Below, piece by piece: positions 1 to 12,796 of a stretch of DNA of 64,000 bases. The notes beneath the pieces are model-generated. The model worked only from the letters and a program-made list of their open reading frames with translations, was not told the origin of the DNA and did no database searches. Location of the stretch: the NCBI RefSeq assembly GCF_040954835.1, contig NC_090698.1:54136284-54200283 (forward strand). Reading direction: 5' to 3'. The first letter of the stretch is position 1; the number at the start of each line of letters is the position of its first letter. A program made the translations under genes and the position numbers. The stretch is from Lepisosteus oculatus. Taxonomy: Eukaryota; Chordata; Actinopteri; Semionotiformes; Lepisosteidae.

Positions 1-66
1 TATAGACCAGGAAGGAAACAAGGAAATGTAGATGCCCTCTCCCGAATGCACTGTTTATTTACTTGA
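1..66 (+). pseudogene. 3' end of Ty3/Gypsy-like pol (RNase H end)
   Basis: Frame 2 reads YRPGRKQGNVDALSRMHC and then reaches a stop about 65 bases in. The RPG..x.G..DALSR string is the well-known end of the reverse transcriptase/RNase H block of Ty3/Gypsy polyproteins. In most such elements an integrase follows; here a stop and a purine-rich tract come almost at once, so the copy is either internally deleted or of a short type. The rest of the element lies outside the window. Confidence 0.7.
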
Positions 67-109
67 TCGCCCGAGGTCGGGGCTGATCTCAGGGGGAGGG
101 AATGTAAGA

Positions 110-670
110 GGACCCGGGGAAGGGTCATCCATAACCGGTATTTCCGGAACGAAACACTGAAAATACTAGATATGGACCTTAGCAAAATGGCGGCCAAAAA
201 GAATCAGCTGACAGGTAAATGGAAAGGGTCTACCCTGAGAAACAATGAGCCGCATCAGGAACCGAAATATAAGTGCCCCAGAGGCAGTGAACAGGGTGGA
301 AGCTGATAAGGTGAATGCGGTTTGGAGGAAAAGAGAGGAAAGAGGTGCATGTTAAAGATTGGGCTAAAGAATAACGGACTACTGAAAGGAGAAAAGGTTT
401 ATGGTTTTTGGATTATGGACACTGGATAAGGATACATCGCGGATTGGCTTGATTACGGACTTTTGGAACTCGGATCGGATCAGGATTAAGGGAACGGATT
501 ACGGACTATATTTGGAAGACGGTTGGAGGAAGAAACGCCACAAAACTCAGGGAAGAAAAGTGTGGTGTGAGTACTACTTTCATTTACATAAACTTTCCCC
601 CGGAGACACCACACCAGACACAGTTTTAAATATATGCCTCCTTTACCTCACATCTCTGCTTTGGACATAT
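110..670 (+). mobile_element. Probable 3' LTR of the Gypsy-like element
   Basis: A purine run (gggggaggga, about 98-107) precedes TGTAAGAGGACCC, the usual layout of a polypurine tract and an LTR that starts with TG. The stretch is non-coding; the 90-codon frame at 401-673 shows no known domain. The right LTR boundary is not resolved because the 5' LTR lies outside the window. Confidence 0.45.
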
Positions 671-1381
671 TAAATGATCCTGATCTCTTCCTTCATTATC
701 CTCTTCATCCCAGGATACATTTTTATCCTGTTGCCCAGTCGTTCTCAAACTGTGGTACGCCTACCAGTTGGGGTACGCAGAGCCCTGGAAGGCGGTACGC
801 CATATGACCCCGGAACTTTGTTGTGTGCACTGAAACATTAGGATGGGTTTTCATATTTTCTATTTTAATAAAATTAGTGTGTGTCGAATACGCAGCCTAC
901 GTACTACGATACAGCGCGCACTAATACTTGAGTGAACACAAGAGCTACAATGTAATTCTATACCATTCTATAGGAATGCATGCTATGAATGCAAGTGACC
1001 AATTGTATTTAAAAAAAAGTTAGCACCAGCAAAAAGGGAGGTAGGAGAATGTGCATTTTGGAACAATGCCAATGTTGTAAGCACAGGAAAGAATAGAGAT
1101 CTATACTATGAACGCTGGCAATCTTGTGAACACAGGAAAGCGTGATAGATAACAGAAAAATATTTAAGAACTGTTCTAGGTTAATTTGAGAAAAATACAC
1201 AGAGCGTCTCTGTGTTTCGCTCCCATGCGCATGAAATAAAAACTTCTGTTAACTTCTGAGACAGACTCCTGAAATGGAAACGGAGAAAAATACAAGCTTC
1301 ATGATTACTAAAGCAGGTAAGCCCCACACTGTTTGTGAGAACTTTGTTTACCGCTGGCAAAAGAGCTGACATGTATTATGT

Positions 1382-1948
1382 GTGGAGAAAAAGCTGCTGA
1401 ACAGCTGCTGCCCCTGCTGTCCCATCCTGCTGCTCGACCTGCTGCCCCATCCGAAAGACACAGTCACTCCTAGAATTATTGATATGGCAGATGATGTCAA
1501 AAGTACGCTGATAGAATGCGTTAAGATGAGCAGACGCTTTTCACTGCAATTAGATGAGTCTATAAATGTAGTTGATTTGGCCAATTTGCACGTTTACATT
1601 CTATACAAGTTTGAGGGCATGTCTCATGAGAACTTTCTGTTCTGTAAGCCGCTACCAACAGGAACTACAGGAGAGCACATATTTCAGCTTCTGAATGAAT
1701 TTATCGAAGAGAATGGCATCGACTGGATAAAATGCGTCAGAGTATGTACAGACAGTGCTAGAGCGATGACAAGCCGAAACAGCGGTGTAGTTGCACTAAT
1801 TAGAGAGGTTTCTCCAGATATGAACTGCAGCATCCACCGCGAGGCCTTGGCCGTCAAGAAAATGCCTGACGATTTAAAATCTGTTAGACTCTGTTGTGAA
1901 TTGTATCAAGGCTCGACCAATGAATTCAGATCTGCTTTGCTCGACTGA
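1382..1948 (+). pseudogene. hAT (ZBED5/FAM200-like) transposase fragment
   Basis: The 188-codon frame resembles the middle of hAT transposases of the ZBED5/FAM200 type. It has RRFSLQLDES near residue 51, FLFCKPLPTGTTGE near 84, CVRVCTDSARAMTSRNSGVV near 118, and CSIHREALA.KKMPDDLKSV near 150. The N-terminal BED zinc finger and the C-terminal hAT dimerisation region are missing. The frame stops where an L2 tail begins. It is a remnant of a transposase gene with no sign of host use. Confidence 0.8.
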
Positions 1949-1954
1949 ACAGGC

Positions 1955-2097
1955 TCACCCCTCTCACTGCAATGGTGCTTTTTTATTGTTTACTTTTAAT
2001 TGTTGTTGTTCCTTTTGTCATTCTGTAAAGTGAGAAGCTTTACCTTGAGAAGCCACCTTTAAAGGTGCTATATCACATAAAGTTTATAATAATATTT
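1955..2097 (+). repeat. L2 LINE 3' tail nested in the hAT element
   Basis: The stretch ends GAGAAGCCACCTTTAAAGG followed by TGCTATAT..ATAAAGTTTATAATAAT. The same tail ends the L2 elements at about 33.6 kb (plus) and 21.04 kb (minus) in this window. It is a 5'-truncated L2 insertion younger than its hAT host. Confidence 0.75.
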
Positions 2098-2259
2098 ATT
2101 ATATGTGTATGTGAGTGTGTGCGTGCACGCGCACTCATATTGGTCATCGAGATTTTCTGGGGTTCGTATGAGAAGATGACTTGTAGGTGGTACTTGGATG
2201 CTTTGGTTTGATCCGGGGTGGTACTTGGTCCAAAAAGTTTGAGAACTACTGCTGTTGCC

Positions 2260-4761
2260 TATCAGCTCATTCTGGAGGTACCCCTCAAAGATATATTCCT
2301 TTGCCCCTCCTGCTTTCTCACTACATACCTCTATGAAGTTCTCATCTTCTGAGTTCACTTTTAATGAACTAATGCTAAATGTTGTACTTTTTTTAGTACT
2401 TGTCTAACCTGTACTCTTTTGAATTATTTTCTGAAGGGACAGTGGAATAAAGTTCCTGTCAAATAAAAAAAAAATGTGTAATGGCATACAACAATTGTAT
2501 AACACCCCTTTTTCAGAAAAGCTGTTATGGGATTTAAGGTCAGCATCGCCTTTACTTCCGTTTACCTTACATAACCTAAAGGAAAGAGTGCTTGATCAAG
2601 AATGCCAGTTTAATATTTGCTTAGTTTGGCTCACAGTTACTTAGGAACAACTACAGTATATTATACAAGTATATAGTTATGGTTTGTCCTAATATTGGGT
2701 CTGAGCTTAAGGTTAGGATCAAGTTAGGCTTAAATATAAATGTGACCAGGCATGTGTACATAACAGTGTTACTGTTAACCACCCCACAATATAGTTGACT
2801 GATAATGGTTATTTTCCATTATGAACAATGCCAAAATAAATATCCACTAGTAATACTGTTTGTGAGTAAGACAACAATAATAGAAACCATAATTATATTT
2901 TGTTACTCTTATGAATGCCAGTCTATTGGTACAGGATACTGCAAAACATGTCTGTCGTTATAGGGGTCAGTGTTCCACATGCTTTAGGAGTGATTTGATT
3001 TCACTTCAATCATAAGTAGCAAAGCTGTCTAATCTTATCTGCAGGATTGTAACTTTATCAGTACAAGCTTCATGTTGGCAGAAAGAAAAGCTGAGGTTAT
3101 TTTAGGTTATAGTGCAACTTAATGAGTCTTATTTTGAGCAGACACCACCTATTCATTTGTGTAGTATATTTGTTACAGCTCCAAACACAGTTTACACTCC
3201 ATGCTGGCTGTTGAAAGCAGCAACGATTGAGAAAAATAAAATTATGTCACAGATTACAATCAATCAGTAAAAAAATGTAAGTGAATGCTGTCAAAGAAAT
3301 CACTGAACTAAAAATGGAAACAAGATTTCAATAAAATGAATTAGTCTTAGATCGTGTACATTAAATTCTTTTCAATCAAACATAATGTGACGTAATTAAC
3401 ACTCTGCTCTGGGGATCCACAATTCTGTTCCTGGGGAGATGGTTTTCAACTCTCTAGCACTTGAAGTTTCGGGCGAAGCTCTTAAACTGGTCCGATTAAA
3501 CTGACAACATGCTGATTCAAGTCATCTTGAGCCCAGGTGGGCTGGGTTATGAGACCCATTGTCTCTGAGACTGGGACTGGGAATCTATCCTCTACAGATG
3601 TCAAATTGCAGAAACATATGTCATAGTCCTTGCAAGCACACAGCCATTATGAAAAAGAGCTACAGCATATAATTGACAACATAAAAATAATATGACTTTT
3701 TCATTTTTGTTTAGAAAATTATTAACCTGGGAAAATCGTTGCCTGCAGTTCATACAGGTAAATATATGTGCTTATGCAATATGTGTAAGTAGTACAATTA
3801 GCTGGCTCAGCCAGTTTTATTTGCAAAGCAAACATTGTCTTAGGAAATGGACTCATCCAGTTTATCTTTAACGTTGCCTGTGTGCTGTGCAGCTCAATGC
3901 AGACAGAAGCTGGAAGGCTGGTATCACTGTGCACTTCCCATGATAAATGCAATTTTTTTCTGAATACATTTAAAGAGATTGAAGTGAATAACAACTTATT
4001 TTGATAGAACATCCTCGAAGACCCTTGAACAATTATTTTATTGGGCGGCACAGTGTTAATTTTGCCCTTGTCCAACAAATAGCAGCTTTACACAGGGCCA
4101 GCGTCACACTTTCTAGATAAACAGGGTTATGCAACACTGGCTTGCATCCATCCTTCTTTTGAACACTACAAACTTACTGGAACACAGTGTTCAAACATCT
4201 GTCCTGCTTATTTGCATGGATACGTCTTTCTCACATGATGTATTTATTCAGTGGAATGTGTGACTGGCTCCTCAATTTTTGTCAACTGAAAAACTTGGAT
4301 TGTGAATTTGATGGCTTTGTGGTATAAATCTTTGAAATAATTAAATACAAAATATTTTGAAACCTAAAAGCTAAGCCCACAGTATCTATTATCCATTGCA
4401 CATATCCTGTATTAATTGTATCAATATGTGCTAGATATAAACCAGATATACACATTGAATATACTAGATACAAATATTGAATACACTGTTATATATTGTG
4501 TTATCAAATTATTATATAAAACTGATTTTTCAGCAAAAAATTCAGAGAACTGGACTTTTCTGGTAACTGCTTACCAGCGTACTTATCAATTCACTCAATT
4601 AAAATGAGATTGTTCCCGTTATACAGTACAGTTTTATTTATTTTATTATTCAATATTATGATGTATAGTATACTATTATGTCACAACAGTAATATTTTAC
4701 TGTATGTTCAGCACATAGAAAGTCATATACTTGCTTTTTTTGCAACATACTGTATTTGTAC
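2260..4761. other. Gene-poor stretch, one possible old repeat
   Basis: AT-rich, with no supported exon on either strand. Around 3400-3600 the text (ATTCTGTTCCTGGGGAGATG; ..GTCTCTGAGACTGGGACTGG) reads like a decayed interspersed repeat, but no family could be named. The longest frame (3722-4078, minus) shows no domain. Confidence 0.4.
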
Positions 4762-4995
4762 GGAGGCTGGCACTGTGGCACAGAGATTAGCATTGCTGCC
4801 TTGCAGCACTGGGGCCATGGTGCTATCTGTACTGTATGATCTGCACATGTTCACGTGGGTCTTTCGCCAGGTGCTCCGGTTTCCTCCCCCAGTCCCCTGG
4901 TGCGTGTGTTTGTCTGTGTGTGCACTGTGATGAGCTGCAGTCCAGGGTATATCCCTGTTGCTTGGATGAAGCAGTTAGAAAATGGATGGGTGAAC
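4762..4995 (+). repeat. tRNA-derived SINE
   Basis: Starts GGAGGCTGGCACTGTGGCAC (diverged tRNA A-box region), passes GTTCACGTGGGTC and GTGCTCCGGTTTCCTCCCCC, and ends AGAAAATGGATGGG. The same blocks recur at 6.5 kb (minus), 30.8 kb and 36.9 kb. The B-box region is much diverged, so this is an old copy. The short frames over it are artefacts. Confidence 0.75.
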
Positions 4996-6249
4996 GTATT
5001 TGCACAACTTATTTTCAAAATGTCAATGTTTTTCAAATTGATTCACTCTGTGACAGTTCATGCATCACAAATAAAATTAAAAGGGAAGTTTAGGTCAGTT
5101 TGTGCAAAACAGCAGGAAGGCGTATGCTTTAAACTATAAGGTATTTGACTTTAGCTGAACTCTTTGCTTAAACAATAAACTTCATAGGATGTGCTAGGAA
5201 ATGCATGCTAAATATTGTATTTCCTTTGCTTTTGTTCTTGCAAGGTTTCCTTTTTATGGTCTTTGGAATTTCTTTCTTGTGTAACCATGTACAATTAGAA
5301 TCAATTTCATTGCCAAATTCAATTTAAAACAAACTTTTTAGTTATGTGTTTTAATTGCCTTTTTTGTAGGTTTTAAAAGAGTATTTTAACTAAGCACTCA
5401 CTGAGATGTGAGTGTTTTATGTCCTGCAAATCACTGTTATTTTGTTTACTTAAATCGGAGCAAACAACTCCTTCACTAAATTCATTAGGTCTCTTATCAT
5501 GTGGAACATGTTCTATCAATGTGATGACTTGTTTTATAATATTCATTCTCTATATCACCTTCCATAACATTCATTCTCTATATCACCTGCCTATGCTGAC
5601 ACATACAATATACTAAAGATAACATCTTGCAGTCATTAATAAGACGTGCCTGGGAACCATCTCCATTCCAACTAAAGTATGATATAAGCAGGAGTCACAA
5701 GAAAGCAGATTCTACATATTCTGGATGAATTACCTCCATACAATAGATATGTGCTTTTAGTACATAAAGATATTGATTATACTACTGTATATTGTGTTAT
5801 CTTCAACTATGAACATCTCATATTTCCTCATGACAAACTGCATTACTAAAATCACCACCAACCTGTCAGTGACATATGATATAGAAAAAAGAAGACTCAA
5901 AAGGATTCTAACATATAAATTCTCTTAATTGAATATTTATATATTCTGATACTGTTATTACACAAATGAATTATTAGCCAAGAGCTCCCCCTACTTCCAA
6001 TTGATTGCTATTGTTGACCTATGTGATTGGCAGGTTGTTAAATCTTTGTGTGAAACCAGACTGAGGTGAAACTTACCTGCTTATCACATTTGAACTTACA
6101 TTGACTTGCAGTCAGAAGTTGATAGACACACCTATCATTAACTCTGCAGGTTAAAAGCACCACTCAATTTGTTTACATCTGGGATCAGCAACTTTATTTT
6201 GCTATGCACAGACTCAGTGGGGAATTCGGAGGTTTATGTTTTTAAAATA
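4996..6249. other. AT-rich intergenic stretch
   Basis: No gene or known repeat seen. A short direct duplication, ATTCATTCTCTATATCACCT, occurs twice at about 5540-5590. Confidence 0.4.
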
Positions 6250-6450
6250 GGATTAAGAATAGATCCTCAAAGGAATATAAAATGTGGATGAGAAAGATGT
6301 CATTAGAGCATAAGTTAACAAATGATAGCATTTTTGACTGCAAGTAGCCAATTGATCCAGGGATCTCATCCAGACATTCTTCAAAGATGTCAGGGCACTG
6401 GCTTCAACAACACGGCTAGGACGTTTAATCCATACCAACACAGAAATAAC
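6250..6450 (-). repeat. CR1-like LINE 3' fragment
   Basis: On the minus strand a frame reads RPSRVVEASALTSLKNVW.RSLDQL, matching the end of CR1/L2-type reverse transcriptases, where R.VE.WN.LP..VV.A....SFK..LD is typical. A fragment at 15.4 kb has the same text (GGCTTCAACAACAC). Only the last part of the ORF is present. Confidence 0.55.
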
Positions 6451-6508
6451 TAAAGCAGAAGATTGTCTCACAATGAAAGTAAATATTTATGTTGTACTGA
6501 AATATATT

Positions 6509-6763
6509 CATCTATCCATTTTCTAAACCACACACAGACATAAACACGCACACACTCAAACATAGCCATTTTATTTTTACAGAAGCCAATTAACTTACCA
6601 GAATGTCGTTGGACAGTGGGAGGAGACTGGAGCACCAACTGGAAACCTACACAAACACGGGGAGAACATACAGACTCCATGCAGAGGGCACCCAAAAGAT
6701 TGAACGCAAGGTCCAAGCACTGCGAGACAACAATGCTAACCTTTGCACCACTGTGCCACCTCT
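6509..6763 (-). repeat. tRNA-derived SINE (reverse orientation)
   Basis: Reads TCTATCCATTTTCTAAACC at its left end and ..ACTGTGCCACCTC at its right, the reverse of the SINE at 4.76 kb. The middle carries CACGGGGAGAACATACAGAC and CAGTGGGAGGAGACTGGAGC, the conserved SINE body. This copy is more complete than the one at 4.76 kb. Confidence 0.8.
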
Positions 6764-8155
6764 TGATCTTCATTACAACACTATATAGTGTATTTGTAAC
6801 TAAAGTTCACTGAGATACTATTGTACAAGCACTACGGAGACTTGTCACAGAGTTTGTGACAACAGGTGCAGCTGGGTCTTTTTTCAGCATGTGAATGTAC
6901 ACTGTGAGGTATTAAGAAGGCACATACTGGGAGGCCCAGTGTTACGCACTCAAGGTAAGGAAAGAAAGCACAATTAAGCATTTGAACAGGCTGGATGGGA
7001 GTCTGTGTAGGCAAAGGTAATGGGCATTATTCAGACGTTGATAAATACTGAATATTAATCTGTTGGCATTAATATTAACTTGTTGTTTCCAATGAAGAAG
7101 TTGAATTGGGTGAGAGATTCTTCATTGAAAATCTGGTAGTATGATCTAAAGAAAATTAATGTTGCATAACTCCAGTGTCCTGTATATCCCGCAGTAAACC
7201 TCTGTTCTATGAGATTCCTGTGCAGATCTGCCAACAATGAGCTTCAATTGAGTTGAAGGCAAGGAATTTTGTTTAAATTCAATTACGAAAATATTTTATC
7301 CTGTTCTGGTAGTCTTTCATTCACACATTCAAACAGTATTGCAAATCATTTAGTCTTTATTTTTTTCAAATGTCCAATCTTGGAAAAATACAAGTAGTAG
7401 CTCACAGAACAGCATATTTGTAACTTTAGTACATAAAACATTTTCTTTACTGGTTGAAGAGGTTTCTAAATTGACTGCTTTAAAAAGAAACTGAAATATC
7501 ATGCACAGTTTCATCATATATTGAAATAGTTACTCATCCTTAATTACCACAACTTAGTGAATACTGTGAAGTAACTGAAGACGCTGAATATGTTAATTGA
7601 ATATTCCTATGTCCTGGTCCCTAGAACATCACATGGAGACTGTAACAAAATCGAAAAAAAACAAATCTACAACACGATTCTGCTTTTTATAAGTGCAAAT
7701 GAAATGTACCAGTTTCATTAAACACTTCAATAAAGTGTTCGGCTGTGGTAAACACAAGGCGTGGGTGACAGAAATTGCTTGCATGATACAGTATGTTAAT
7801 GAATTACAGCATATATTGGTTGATGTATAGCCTCTTAGCTCTAATTTTGTGAAAACGACAACATCAGAAAGCTTTGTTATCAAATGTAAAGGCTGAGGTT
7901 CACTCATATTATTAACATAAAATTCTCAACCCCACACAATGAAACAAAATGCATGCAAACTACTTTTTTGTGAAACACACTTTAAATGTAAATGACTGAC
8001 AGAGTTCAATAGTGTAATTGTTCCACTTACACTGCAATGCTTAAGCATCACTCAGAAAAATATATATATCGCCATTCAAACATATTGTTTATGAGCCTTT
8101 GTTTATGAAATTTGTATAATTTTAGTGACTGCAATAAAAATAAGATGCTGCTCTG
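6764..8155. other. AT-rich intergenic stretch
   Basis: No exon, RNA gene or recognisable repeat found. The longest frames (for example 7629-7907, minus) have no domain and uneven composition. Confidence 0.4.
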
Positions 8156-8545
8156 AAGTACAGGAAAAAGCAACAAAATTAACCCCTCAAAAGAATGCCC
8201 TACTCTGACAAGCTAGAAGAACAACATATTTTTTGTCTCTTTAAGTAGAAAACACTATAAAGAGACACAATTCAATTACTCAAATTCCTCCACACCATCA
8301 ACAAAGATAACTTAACTGATTTTCTTCAACATCAAGCAAGGGGACACAGATGGAAACTAGAAGGTCTTGTACAACTGAGAAGAGGAGGAGTGTTGTGAGA
8401 GTCTGGAATGAGCTACCCAGCCACATTTCCACAGCCTCTACCGTCATCTCTTTGCTGCTAGGGCCCTCCATTCACTGAGCTACTGTAATTGAATCTAGAT
8501 GGTCTCCACTCATTTACAAACTGTATGTTCTTATGTAGTTAGAAT
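8156..8545 (+). repeat. CR1-like LINE 3' end, degenerate
   Basis: Broken frames read RGHRWKLEGLVQLRRGG and then RVWNELPSHISTAST, the classic end of a CR1-type ORF2 (RGH..KL ... R.VE.WN.LP). The non-coding tail follows: GATGGTCTCCACTCATTTAC and TGTATGTTCTTATGTA. Several stops and indels show an old copy. Confidence 0.65.
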
Positions 8546-11500
8546 TTAGCTTATGGGTTTGCACCAATTTGCCTTTTGTAAAATCACATTCATATCGGTG
8601 GCTTTAACGTTTTTCCAAATTCCAGTTTTTGTGTGCAACATTGAAATCAGAACTGTATCTAATAGGTCAATGATTTCATCTATAACAGTTTTGTATAGCC
8701 TTTGTCTTTACAGAATTTTAGGTTATCATTAACATTTATTTTAAAAGCCATTAAATCTATACATAAGAGTATAGCTTTCCCTGCTGAAAAATAAAAATAA
8801 AGACTGAGTCAACAGTTTATCCAAAGATATAAGAAGAATCAGAAATAAAACACCTAATCAAATACGTACAACAGGCTAAAGGGTAAAGGCTAAAGGGTAA
8901 AATGCAGCTACAGTAACTAGTTGGTATTTTATCCAATGTTAAACAAAATCTGTGCCAACATCCTTCAAATTTTCAGTGTATGTAACCAGTTCCTATTAGA
9001 GATTATCTTTTTTTCCCCAAATAAAAACTGGTTTCAGGAACAAATTCATAGTTTATGTATAAATATTTCCACATAACGATGCTTATAGAACCTTTTCGTG
9101 TCATCATCGTAATAATTACCACCCAGTTTCATTCAGATAATAAGTTTTAAAATTTATACTCTCGATTACTATTCAGGTAAACCACCAAGAAGAACTGATT
9201 AATATTCACAAAATTCAACATAATTTAACTGACAAGAAGATATTTTTCTAGGGATTATTTAATTAATCAATGCTTCTCTCAAGCATTAACCTTTCCAAAA
9301 ATAAAAAAAATAAAGAAAATGTGTTTTAAAATCCTTAACACAATCTATTCCAATTATTTTTTTGTAAAGTACATAAAGAAACACAGAACACAAGACTCAT
9401 CACAAATATAAAGCAAATCCATATTGATTTGATATTGTTTACTGCTAAGAAGATCATATATAAGGCAATAAAGGAAAATAGCCTTCATAGAGTTATGTTC
9501 TGATCAATTCAAAGGAAATTGTTTTATATATAGTGCTATAATACAGTAAATAACAGCAGAAGCAAATCTTTGAATATTGCTGTTTATATTTTATATAACT
9601 ATAGATGCAAACTACACCTGTTTTTAACAGCATCACGAGCATATCTCTTGAACAGTTCTATATAAATCCAGAATATTCTTCTTCCCCTCCTTAACTCCTT
9701 ACATCTCAATCTTTATATCACTACTCCAGTTCATCGCTAATTCCAACTCCTGCCACGATATGGTGCTATAAATTCATACAGGATCTGAGATAACTGCTAA
9801 GCCCTTGAGAAAGAGAGCATAGTACATTATACTTAATAAACTGGTATTATATTTTATCTGCTTCTCAAGCCTTTAAAGGGGCAGCCTCTCCTAATTTCAG
9901 TGTCTGAGAATGTTTTTCACATATAATTGGTTGTTGCGCTAAAAAAATGAAAACTGAAATTGAGGTATAAAGGTTTCAGCCTTTGTGTTACTAGCAAAAA
10001 AATACTAAAAGCTGTAAAAAAGTTTTTTTTTGTTTGAGTGCACAGCCCAGAGTCGCTTTCTACAGTAAACTGAATATATCTGAGCACCACCTTGTGGGGA
10101 CAGTAGTAATACATTTAAGAAATAAACCTGAACTGCCACTGACCTACTGTGCAGGGGCAAATGTTACAGTAAACAGAAATTAAGAATATCTAAACTCAGT
10201 TAATTTAAACCAGTAATCTATTACACCTGAGGCATCATTATCTATGCCATACATATGCTGTTTTATCTGTTTTTCAGTATTTACAATAATTCAAGGAAGC
10301 TCTAAGTTAGTAAAGTTATTGCCAGTGCTTGTGGATAGCCTAAAACCCTTTACTGCAATCTATGAGAAACTCACTGGAAAGTAAAATTAACTTTGTGTGA
10401 TTGGTTGGTTGTTTCAGAATTCACAGAGAGCAAAACATCAGACATCTAATGGAATTTGCTTACAAAACACACATTATTGATTTGTGTAACTTAAGCAGTA
10501 GTAAGAGAAAGCTGAAGCAAGCAAAAGTGGTTAGAGAAGACAAAATCCATCAATAATGAATCAGTGCTTCAAAGAAAGGTAGTCAGCTGGATGCTTATCA
10601 GTTATTGAACGATCACATTGCAGTAGTATTTGAAAACAACTTGGATATTGCTGATATTAGCATACCTGCCAATTAATGTGCTGCAGTACCTACAACAACT
10701 TCTCTGATTAATTCATACTGTTCAATCTCAAGGAGATAAAACTAATGTTACAGATTTAACATCATTATACACGATGTGAGCTCTCCTCCCTCAAAACCTT
10801 CAAAGAAATGTCTTGTCTAAAAAGCACTATATATATATATGTTCTCAGATTACCTTGAGTTTATATGCTTAGTTAGTGTAATAGCATTATTGAAAAAATG
10901 TGTAAAAATATAAAATTGAGGAACAATATGGGGGAACAAAGTCCCGATCAATCTTAATCTACCCAGAATAGAGATTAGCCTTTTCACACACAATTATTAC
11001 ATCTAGTCTTCACGGAAGTGGATAAAGTGTGTATGAGTGGCAAACCCATTTGAATTTGAGATGTTTACCTTAACATCTAGTTGACATTCTCATACATTAC
11101 ATAAAATTGAAGCAAGGATTGAAGAATTTATTCTGTAGTAAGAGAAACCAGTGAAATATGGTATTTTAAATGTGTCTAAAATAAGAATTTAATTCGGACA
11201 GAAGTACATATTTTGCATAAATGAAACAGACTGCCTAAATCTCATTTATATAAATACCTTCTCATTTTTAATTTCATGCTTACTAAAATAACCTGATTGC
11301 CAACATTTTGCTGCCAAAAAACTTACTGTAGTGTTTTTATTTTTGTTTGTTTATACATCCACCAGCAAGAGGATGAATCTTCCTGCATAGCTTGTTAAAA
11401 TGTAATAAGAAGCGTTATTGAGGTGAAAAATATTTGTATGCCTCGTTTCCAAATTTAGCTTCAATTACAGCATGTAAATGTGTTCTGCAGTTTCTGTCCT

Positions 11501-12796
11501 GTGTCTATATTTTTGTCTGTTTTTGATTTAAGAAAATAACGTTTTAATTAGACTGATGTTTGTTCATTGGGACGACCAATTCCTCACGTCAAGCTTTTTC
11601 CACATTATCACCAAATTAGGTGAGTTTCCAATCTTGCTAAAATACTATTCTATGCCCAAGTGGAGTGGATATAATTTTGTCATCTTATGACTCATTTACA
11701 TTCACAATAATTGAAATGTGAAAAATTAAATGCCAAAATAATGCCAACAAGTACAAACTAGATTAAATTTGGAAAGACAATAACTCACCTTAATTCAAGT
11801 TAGTTAAAACAAGATTACGTACAGAAATTAAGATGCTGAAAGGAACCACAAGTCTTAAAAGCAGAGTAATGCAAAACAAAAGCCCTAAAACGTAAGATAG
11901 GACACTGAAGCAATATAGGGATGAGTTAAAGGACTAAAGGAGCAGAACAAACAAGTGGCCTTCAGGAGCACAGTGCAGTAGGGACACTGTCCCAGTACAG
12001 AGGTGCAAGGGAAGGAGAACTAGAGGAAAACTAATCTAGAGAAGAAACAACTCTGCAATTAGATTCTAAAAATACTGTGTAATCTGTTGAAGCAATAAAA
12101 TCAAGAGACGGAACAATTCAAGTTCAGATGACTGGCAAATGAAAAAAAACAAAAAGGTAATTAATCAATAGAGCATCAGAAGGCATTTGTAATAACAATA
12201 ACATAACATTAAACCTTTTTACAGGCAATAATATAAATGACATCTTGTACGGTAAAAAGTCATTGTTGTGCTTGCATGGCATGTGATGGGACTCAAAAGA
12301 AAGGCATTAAAAAAACATGACTGTAATGCGTTCCAAGAAAAGAGAGAAGATCAACAACAGGGGGTCACAGAGGATGGAAAGGTTCACAGGAGTAACACTG
12401 ATGCACACAGATTAAGGCAGGAATCTGTGGAGAGACCCTGGGGACGCTTTTGTATGATGGTGCACTAGGTAGGCTGATTCCCGTGAGCCACTACTATATG
12501 AAATTAAAATAAATGTGCAATGTGCAAGGAATAATAAGCTGTACAGCAGTAATTGTGCTGTAATCAGAGTGAGCGTCATTCTCAATATGAATATATTATG
12601 AGTAAATTCTATTTTTAAGGATTTCAAAAAGAATCAATGTATTTCTGCTCAGCATGTGTATTACATGTGACACTGTAGGCAACCTCCTACAGACGTTTCT
12701 AGTCAGAATAACCCTTATTAAAAAAATCTGATTATTTCCCCTGAAGCAGAGTCAGAAAGTCTCTGTGGACCAGGAGCAGGTGTGTTTTCTATGCGT
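8546..12796. other. Long AT-rich gene-poor stretch
   Basis: Neither strand shows a convincing exon or repeat boundary. The frame at 9917-10114 and the one at 12268-12468 have no domain, and nothing in the flanks supports translation. Confidence 0.4.

Larger units (their letters stand above)
736..2251 (+). mobile_element. hAT DNA transposon with perfect 8-bp TSD
   Basis: The element starts CAGTCGTTCTCAAACT and ends with the inverse of CAGTAGTTCTCAAACT, one mismatch in 16. It is flanked by an exact 8-bp duplication, CTGTTGCC, at 728-735 and 2252-2259. TIR form and 8-bp TSD are hallmarks of the hAT superfamily. Inside are a partial ZBED-type transposase frame and, at about 1955-2097, the tail of an L2 LINE that cuts the transposase short. 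The copy is about 1.5 kb and not autonomous. Confidence 0.88.

Noticed and set aside
3722-4078. 118-codon minus-strand frame as a gene
   Set aside because: No domain, uneven composition, no splice context or promoter, and it lies in a gene-poor stretch.
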